NCBI GenBank assembly: GCA_932294295.1 | Contig: OW028577.1 | Coordinates: 5,051,001-5,115,000, forward strand | Reading direction: 5' to 3' | DNA length: 64,000 nucleotides | DNA from: Alitta virens | Lineage: Eukaryota; Annelida; Polychaeta; Phyllodocida; Nereididae | In this document: in pieces, positions 57,415-64,000 of the stretch | How the letters are laid out: every line of letters starts with the position of its first letter | Numbering within the stretch: the stretch's first letter is position 1 | Notes under the pieces: model-generated | What the model was told of the DNA's origin: nothing | The model's input: only the letters and a program-made list of their open reading frames with translations | The model's database searches: none | Translations under genes and position numbers: made by a program

Positions 57415-58233
57415 TTAGAATTGAGTGTCTTCTTCTGGTTCAGGAAGTGGACTGACCACTGAATTAGACGGAGTGGAATTCACATAGACAGGAGAAGTTG
57501 AGTCGGAGTAAACTTCGGCCACACTGACCACAACTGGGTCATTCTTCATCTCCACTTGGTATTCATCTTCGGGTTCAATCTTAACATCGTCATAAGCATT
57601 GTACCCGCCAAAGTCCTCCTGTGGTCCGCTGTATGCACCATTTGTGTAACCTTGATTGATGTAAGCTAGTTTGGTTGGTTCTTGTTTGGCGTCTGAAATG
57701 CTGTCTGAGGTGTCCGGATCGATCCACCGGAAGTGGTAGACACCAAAGATGATGGCCGCCATGATCAAGAATCCGCCCATCGCGCTGAATCCGATGATGA
57801 CGTTATTCTCGTACTGGGCCCAGAGGTCTTTGAAGTAAGGTCCTCGCATGTTGATGCCCCATTTCACCAAGTAGGTGTTGCCCTCTTCTGTTTGCATGAC
57901 ACAGTGGTAGACCCCGTGGTACTCCGGGGTGACGTTTTTGACAGTCAGGTTCCAACCGTCATCACTTACTACAATGTTGCCTCCTCTGGCGGACCCATTG
58001 ATGTCTACTTTCTCAAGATAAGCCAACCAGTATAGGACCGTAGCATTCACCCATGGTTCAGCTCCGTCTTGGTCTGGTCTTGGATGACCAGCATCTTCAC
58101 CAATGGCTTCTGTACAATTGAATGATACCATATCACCAACCCGAGACTCAGCTACCTTTATCCAGTCGTCGTATGCCTGGCTGGACACACAGGTGACCAT
58201 CAAACAAAGGGCTACAGCTGACAACCACTTCAT
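57415..58233 (-). CDS. Type I membrane protein with one Ig-like domain and Tyr-rich cytoplasmic tail
   Basis: 272 residues in one coding exon. The ATG follows a tttcag acceptor by one base, so a 5' UTR intron is likely. Residues 1-20 form a signal peptide ending SSQA. The extracellular part has an Ig V-like pattern: Cys40, the YWL tryptophan near 69, and YHGVYHC with Cys111. It has five N-glycosylation sites (N39, N63, N79, N95, N100). Residues 144-166 are a transmembrane helix. The tail contains YINQ (191), YTNG (196) and YVNS (250), all of the pYxN type bound by Grb2-like SH2 domains, and further acidic Tyr sites. It could be an adhesion molecule or an immune-type receptor; I recognise no orthologue. 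Confidence 0.85.
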   Translation of the reverse strand: MKWLSAVALCLMVTCVSSQAYDDWIKVAESRVGDMVSFNCTEAIGEDAGHPRPDQDGAEPWVNATVLYWLAYLEKVDINGSARGGNIVVSDDGWNLTVKNVTPEYHGVYHCVMQTEEGNTYLVKWGINMRGPYFKDLWAQYENNVIIGFSAMGGFLIMAAIIFGVYHFRWIDPDTSDSISDAKQEPTKLAYINQGYTNGAYSGPQEDFGGYNAYDDVKIEPEDEYQVEMKNDPVVVSVAEVYSDSTSPVYVNSTPSNSVVSPLPEPEEDTQF

Positions 58234-58273
58234 CCTGAAACAGTCGGTACAAATATTTTAAAGCAGGCAGACA

Positions 58274-58442
58274 TGATAGATAGATAGAGATAGATGATAA
58301 ATAAATAGAGATAGAGAGATAGATACATAGATAGATAGATAGAGATAGATAGATAGATATATAGATAGACAAATAGATAGAGAGATTATTTATAGAGAGA
58401 TAAGATGGTTAGATAGATAGATAAATAGATAGATAGATATAT
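58274..58442 (+). repeat. GATA microsatellite, left of the deleted SINE
   Basis: gatagatagaga and gata units. It starts 40 bases upstream of the Ig gene's coding exon, so it lies in that gene's first intron. Confidence 0.92.
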
Positions 58443-58443
58443 A

Positions 58444-58545
58444 GGGGTGGGGGCCTAGCTCAGTGGTAGCGCGCTTGGTCCCTACCTGTCCTAATTAGCC
58501 CATCAGGTGCAGAAATACAGGACGTAAAGCCTTACTTCACCACCA
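58444..58545 (+). mobile_element. SINE family 1, internally deleted copy inside a GATA microsatellite
   Basis: The head runs to gcgcgc, then jumps to ttggtccctacc, losing the B box and half the body. The tail is intact. Both flanks are GATA repeats. Confidence 0.9.
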
Positions 58546-58548
58546 ACA

Positions 58549-58606
58549 CTAGATAGATAGAGATATAGATATAGAAAGAAAGAAAGAACGAACGAACGAA
58601 AGATAG

Positions 58607-58678
<72 letters not shown>

Positions 58679-58680
58679 AT
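58549..58680 (+). repeat. GATA microsatellite, right of the deleted SINE
   Basis: gata units, a gaaagaaa/gaacgaac interlude at about 58574-58600, then about 20 gata units. Confidence 0.92.
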
Positions 58681-59067
58681 GGAAAGTGCAGCCTATGAGG
58701 CAAGTTCTTGCCACAATCACATGATATGTGATATACATTTTAATGTATGGAAAATACCCTTTAGAATCACTCTCATTGAAACATAGTTTTTCTGCCTCTT
58801 TGTCATTTGTTGCACAATATACTAAATGGATCAGCCAACCGTCTCATCGCAGACTGCTACCCATAGGAATATCACAGGTCACATTGCATTTAAATGATAT
58901 GATCAGCTGATGTTGAGCCTGGGATTATCAAAATACAACTGGAACTCCAGAACAAATACAGACAAATTTCTGCTCGTTGTCCACACTATTTCTGCAAATG
59001 ATTTGACATTCTTGGACCCACTGCACTAAAGACCATTGTCACTTAGACAAGGACACCCCCTAGAATG

Positions 59068-59217
59068 CAGGGGCGGATCCAGAGATATTTTCAAGAGGGG
59101 GGGGGGATGTTTGACAAATTAAAATGTATTGTGGGGACCGCTGAATTTTCAAATTAAAATGTACTAGGCCAGGGGGGGGGATGCAACCCGCCCCCTCTCC
59201 CCCTAAATCCGCCACTG
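59068..59217. mobile_element. hAT-like MITE, related termini
   Basis: 150 bp with ends caggggcggatcca and taaatccgccactg, G-rich in the interior. No clear flanking duplication was seen. The 3' half resembles 48735-48801. Confidence 0.75.
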
Positions 59218-59758
59218 AAATTTATAGATGGGACACTTTAGAGATTGCTGTGTTACATGTCTATTCCGAGCAAATTGAGATTTATGAAAAAACAATTCTT
59301 CACTGGTCAGATAATTATTAATAATTATTTAAGAGAAGACGTTTTCTAAGACGTGTTGTGCCATTTTATTTACAGTGTCAATTTCATTTTAGGTGTAATT
59401 CATATTCTCATGCATTCTGGGACAAAGTCCGACAAACTGCAATTCAATAAGTCCACATTCGTCCAGGAGTATTTGACTTTACCTACTGTCCATGCTAATA
59501 AGGAAGGGGCAAGTTATTTTCAAATCAGCAGCTTCTTCATTAGGCTGGTGTAATGAATGTTAATAATATGGAAATGAAATCGTCTACTCTTCGAGTGAGT
59601 CATACCAGTTTAAAAAAATTCACAACTTGACTTAAGTTATGTAAAAGCTGATCTATTGATTACGTTATCTTGTCTCATGGTCAGGTCAGAGTACCAGTCT
59701 AACTATGTGTGCTATTGAATTTTGAGACAATTGATCTACATAACAAACCTGAATAAGG

Positions 59759-59926
59759 CACTGGCGGATCAAGGGGGGGGGGGGGTGGGGCAATGGGGCC
59801 ATGCCCCCCCCCCCCCATCCCATAGTCGCAGCCTTAATTACTATATGTTTTTATGAAATGACTGACAGGAACCTCTTTCAGTCAGGCTTTTGGCCCCCCG
59901 TAGAGGCTGGGCTGGATCCGCCAGTG
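59759..59926. mobile_element. hAT-like MITE, CACTGGCGGATC termini
   Basis: 168 bp with ends cactggcggatc and gatccgccagtg. Flanked by gaataagg and gaataatg (7 of 8 match). G and C tracts lie inside. Confidence 0.85.
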
Positions 59927-60387
59927 GAATAATGTACTGAGCAGCTTTAAAAAATGTAGAAGTTAAGTCAAGGAACTGTTATATAACTGTATTGGAACTA
60001 CGTTTAATTTAAGATGATTTGTCAATGCAGCAGACAATAATAGTAAGTTTTTGCAAATTATTGGCAAAGCCATATAAGCCGATGATTCAACTTTATTTTG
60101 TATATAGATTTTATATAATATGGTGTTAGACTATTATAGAAAACACTAATCTTTTACCCACACAAAAACCTAGCATCATAAGCCTCTGATGCAGTGAACC
60201 AGATTTTCCTGGAGTGGGGTGAAGACGATTTAATTAAGTTTCGGGGCAATCTGGATCCTGTCTCCAGTGTAGGATCTAATAGCGTTTTAAGGATGCAACG
60301 AAGAATGAATAAATTGATTGAAAGATTGTCTTGTGTATATAAAGACAATTCTCCGCAAAAAAAAAGTTTTCTAACAACACCCCCGAA

Positions 60388-60515
60388 ATGCCTATAGTTT
60401 GCAGAAAACAGCATAAAAAAAAAATATATATTTTACAGTTTATTTCAGGGTAAACTGTAAAATATTAATTAATTTTTTTATGCTGTTTGATGCTGTTTCT
60501 GCAGACTGTAGGCAT
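60388..60515. repeat. Foldback palindrome, AT-rich
   Basis: atgcctatagtttgcagaaa...cagcataaaaaaa...attttacagttt pairs with aaactgtaaaat...tttttttatgctg...ctgcagactgtaggcat. The loop is atttcaggg. Confidence 0.88.
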
Positions 60516-60650
60516 ATTATAAAATAACATATAAATAATATAACCAAAGAGGTGATAAATTGTACAATCTGTCACTTACTACTTCACTTTTCTAGCATTA
60601 ATTTACTTTATGCAACTGTTATATTAAACTGAAGAAGGGTGGGTGGGTGA

Positions 60651-60712
60651 ATTAGGGCTTTACGTCATGTATTTCGGCACCTGATGAGCAAATTAAGGCA
60701 GCAGGGACTGAT
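60651..60712 (-). mobile_element. SINE family 1, 3'-end fragment
   Basis: Only the tail-side 60 bases (agggctttacgtc and the cacctgatgagcaaatta segment, read in reverse) are recognisable. Confidence 0.65.
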
Positions 60713-61589
60713 ATGACGGACGAATTTAAAATTAAGAAAGTTGTTTTTGTTGTATATATTCCTGTGCAGAATAATGTACATGTGCTAAAAATGCTGACCT
60801 GATATAACAATGAATTTCCACGACAGTGTGTCTTGTATGAATAAGTCAGATAAAATGACACTATTTTAATTCCATGACTATAGAAAATTGGGCGTTTTCA
60901 CCTGACATTGACCTATTAATATCCTTAACATTATCTTTGCACAGTGCACATTCAAAGTTCTGCAATTGTTATGGAATTTTGTCACTGCACTGCTCCTAAG
61001 ATCCTTTTCTGAAAAGCACTCGAAATTGTCATAGATGACGAGTATTTTTTCTTTATCTTAGATTAGTCTTATCTTGATATGTGGCTCTCCTTGACCAACA
61101 GATCTGATCATTTAATCTGTATTCTGGCATTTGTTTTGAAAGATTTACGTAAATAACTTAGCAACTGCCCACTTCAGTAATTTTGAGGAATAATAGTGAA
61201 TTCAGATTCATTGTATCTTTTTTAATGTTTTGTCTTAATATTCATGGTCAGAAGGGTGGTAAATACAATGGGTGAAGACCACGAACCCCAGTGGTCAACA
61301 CAGGGCTCTATGGAAATCACACTCCAGTTAGGCTTGTCCATAGCTCAGACGTGAATGTATAAATAAATTATGGTTAGATTTAATGATGAATCTATAATGG
61401 ATAGGCTTAAAATTTACAATATGTCCACCTTCAGTGTTAGACATTATCCTAATTAAATGTTTTGCCTGTAATGGTCATATCAACTGACATATCAAATTTC
61501 AGATGAGAATGATATTATATTCTACAATACAGTACAAATGAATACACTGTAATGCAATCAGTATGTATTACAATACAAGACCCTTGATC

Positions 61590-61735
61590 TGCAGGCCTTA
61601 AGACTACCTCACTATCAAAACCACCTAAATTTAAGCAGAATGCATTCTAGCTATTCCATTTTATTTCGCCTTTAAGATAGAGTAATTAAAAGGTGTGGTT
61701 TTAATGGCGAAGTTGTGCTCTTCTTAACTGTATGG
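61590..61735. mobile_element. 'TTAAGACCACC' family fragment
   Basis: Contains cttaagactacctcactatc, aaaccacctaaattta and, inverted, ggtgtggttttaatggcgaa. Confidence 0.45.
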
Positions 61736-62291
61736 TCGGCATAACAATGTTACTGTCTCCATTCTCCCATCAATAAACTTTCCTTTTAATGATATCCATA
61801 ATAACATTAGTGCACTGATGTGATTTTCTTCTGTTTTACTTCAGTGTTTTTAAACACTGCGATTTGCACTGAACACGTTCCATTGTGTTGCATGTGGCTG
61901 GATATCAAGAAAATTCAATTTCAAAACTCATGCTTCATCGTTTCTTTGACAGCACAATATTCATTTCTTGCCTGATATTAAATTACATTCTCTGAGCGTA
62001 TTGGTTTTTTTTTTATTTGCCCCACAAAATGAGAGAAAATAGAGAAATTATAGAAAAAGAGAGAATACATTTGCGTGCATCACTCGCCAGAAAATTGAAT
62101 TTAGGAAGAAATCCTGTTTTCTTTATTTGACTACCATCCCAAAAGTAATGACTGACATCCCAAGATTTAATAGTCTCAAAGAAGAGGAATGAAATTTTCT
62201 GGTCCAGGGTTGTATTTCATCAAAACAATGAAATCTGATTCTAAGAGGCTAAAAGCATTTTTGTTTAATAACAGTGCCACTCCCTAAGACA

Positions 62292-62343
62292 ATCTCAGAT
62301 GACTAGCTTCAGAGACCGATGGAATGATGAGATGACAATAGAG
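62292..62343 (-). mobile_element. SINE family 2, short tail fragment
   Basis: Reverse complement reads attgtcatctcatcattcca then agctagtcatct. It abuts the dispersed 300-bp repeat that starts at 62341. Confidence 0.45.
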
Positions 62344-62660
62344 TCATTTCACTGAACAGCCCTAAATTCAGCAAGACAAGTTTTTCCTCTCCTCTTATTA
62401 CTCATTTTGCTTTTCAGACACAGAAGGTAATAACTAACTGATTCCATAAATATAACTTTCTCAGAAAAATAACAAAAATCAACTAAATGATAAAGTGTCA
62501 AATATACATTAAAATGCACTAAAAATACTGCTGCTTGGATGCACCTTGCTTCAGCCAATTACAGTCAAGGGCGGGAACTTTTTCAGCCAATATAATTGCA
62601 GTATTCGGTTTTAGCCACCTGGTGGAAATACAGAGAACCTTCCGTGAAAATCCACTATTA
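62341..62660 (-). mobile_element. Dispersed 300-340-bp repeat, copy 3
   Basis: Starts gagtcatttcactgaacagc and ends cgtgaaaatccactatta. It retains a 69-codon frame (62558-62349) alike in sequence to the one in copy 1. Confidence 0.85.
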
Positions 62661-63068
62661 TTGGAGGTCACACCGTGTTACACATTACACTGTACAGGTA
62701 AATTTCCCAATCTCCTTTGTCCATGAATTTTACTTCTCTCAATTAATCTCAAAAAGTAAATTTGTATGTATCGTCTTATTGGTGATGAGGTTTAATTTTA
62801 CAAAAAGAAGATCCTTGATGCTTGAGTCATTATGATGTCATTCATTGTATTTAAATTGTATGTATTATTTTGATTAAAAACGACATTAAATAAAATTCTA
62901 CTACTACCACAAGTACTTCTAAGAAAAAAGAAAAGAAAAAAAGAACTGAAGTTAATTTACATGAAACAAGACTACTAAAAGTATCACTTTCTTGTTGTAT
63001 ATTCATACACATGCTAATTAATTCATGTCCACTCCAATGCATCTAGCATTGAATCTAGCAAACAAAAA

Positions 63069-63213
63069 CAGTATGACCTCTTTATTAAGACCATTAATTA
63101 TGATGATAAAGTAGCCTAATCATTCAAAACAACTTAGAATTCTATTGATCTTCATTCGGAGGTGGTATTATTAATAAGGTGTTCTCAAGATTCAGGTCTC
63201 CTATATTTAACTT
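63069..63213. mobile_element. 'TTAAGACCACC' family element, short
   Basis: Left acagtatgacctctttatta and right aataaggtgttctcaagatt...ggtctcctatattta. An internal ggaggtggtattatt is inverted. Confidence 0.45.
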
Positions 63214-63639
63214 TAACATATACCTTGGTATATACAGGAGGGCATCATCAATCATAGGATGATATGCAAAATTCTTCAATGTTCTAGATACATATATTTT
63301 GATTAAAAAGATATATATTTAAGTTTATATAACTCGGTAGTCGAAGTGTATTTGTCTTAGACTTCAGCTATGGAGAGTCACCTCATTCTCGAGAGAGTTA
63401 TAAAACAAGGTCTAAAAACAGAGACCTAGTTTTTAGTACAAAATCCCACACAGGAAAGGTTGCAAATATTTGCTCAGCATGCATTGTCACATATTACTAC
63501 AGCATCACATTTAGGACCTTACAATGCCAGAAATGCCTCCCCCGGATGAGTTCAAGTGTACGTTATCTGTATCAATTGTCTGTGTCTATAGATATGTCGA
63601 AAAATATAAGTCTAACTACGTGGTATATTTCTTTATCCC

Positions 63640-63835
63640 AAAATGACAGAAGGGAAATTAGGATGGGAATTGAGTGAAGGAAGCAAAATACATGTACAAA
63701 TAAATGACACAGAAAGAAAGGATTTTGACCAATGAAGACAAGCAAAAAAGGAATGAAATGGAAGAAAGGAAGATGGGAAAAGGATGGAAAGAAAGATAGA
63801 ACAGCAAGGCAAATAAACAAAAGAAAAGTATGTTA
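63640..63835 (+). repeat. Polypurine-rich tract
   Basis: About 200 bases dominated by gaaagga/ggaaga words on the + strand. The Phe/Leu/Ser-rich minus-strand frames opposite are by-products. Confidence 0.7.
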
Positions 63836-64000
63836 CTATTAAAATGAAACCAAGCTCAGAAAAAAGTAGTATCACAAAGTCAAACTTAATTGAAAAACAC
63901 TAATACACCCATAGAACAGTAAATAAATATTCAACAATACAGGCATGCAAGCAAAATGAAACAAGAAAACAAACCAAGTTTCCACCCACCTGTATGGTGC

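Larger units (their letters stand above)
60716..64000. other. Gene-free right end of the window
   Basis: Holds the repeats at 61590, 62292, 62341, 63069 and 63640. No exon or regulatory site was recognised elsewhere in it. Confidence 0.5.

Noticed and set aside
57733..58035. 100-codon + strand frame
   Set aside because: Antisense shadow of the Ig-domain gene.
58503..58738. Minus-strand frames with YLSIYLSI repeats
   Set aside because: Translation of the second GATA array; no unique sequence.

Overview
The window looks like nuclear DNA of an animal, probably a marine invertebrate and possibly a deuterostome such as an echinoderm. It is AT-rich, has spliced genes with GT-AG introns of a few hundred bases to 10 kb, many tRNA-derived SINEs, MITE-like elements, GATA microsatellites and long G/C homopolymers. 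The phylum is a guess. No bacterial, viral, CRISPR or free-standing tRNA/rRNA gene was recognised.

Layout. Positions 1-21301 hold no exon I could identify. They are most simply an intron of, or the region upstream of, a DAPK1-type gene, and they are full of repeats. From 21302 to 44610 on the + strand lie 16 exons encoding the C-terminal 1053 residues of a death-associated protein kinase: ten ankyrin repeats (nearly one repeat per exon), a ROC GTPase-like domain, COR, death domain and a Ser-rich tail. The summed exon length is an exact multiple of three. The kinase and calmodulin-binding exons were not found. Tail-to-tail with it, on the - strand (46914-47841), is a two-exon gene for a small basic protein whose C-terminus resembles human C9orf40. 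The two sets of polyadenylation signals are about 40 bases apart.

Positions 48-53 kb hold repeats, a decayed copy of a BTB-BACK gene (51065-51630) and a frame-broken protein-like segment. The intact BTB-BACK gene follows at 53261-54982 (+), with a probable GC-AG intron. At 57415-58233 (-) is a single-coding-exon type I membrane protein with one Ig domain and three cytoplasmic YxN motifs, with no orthologue recognised. The rest, to 64000, is repeats.

The mobile fraction is rich. One tRNA-derived SINE family has ten copies, several with clear target-site duplications. At least two other tRNA-derived SINE-like families are present, along with hAT-type MITEs with 8-bp target duplications, a 'TTAAGACCACC' family of TA-flanked inverted-repeat elements (one carrying a 31-bp satellite), three long foldback palindromes, and two further dispersed families.

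The genes do not form an operon or a shared pathway. The DAPK and C9orf40-like neighbours may be an old chromosomal linkage. I found no clearly new multi-gene system; the best candidates for novelty are the Ig receptor and the unnamed repeat families.
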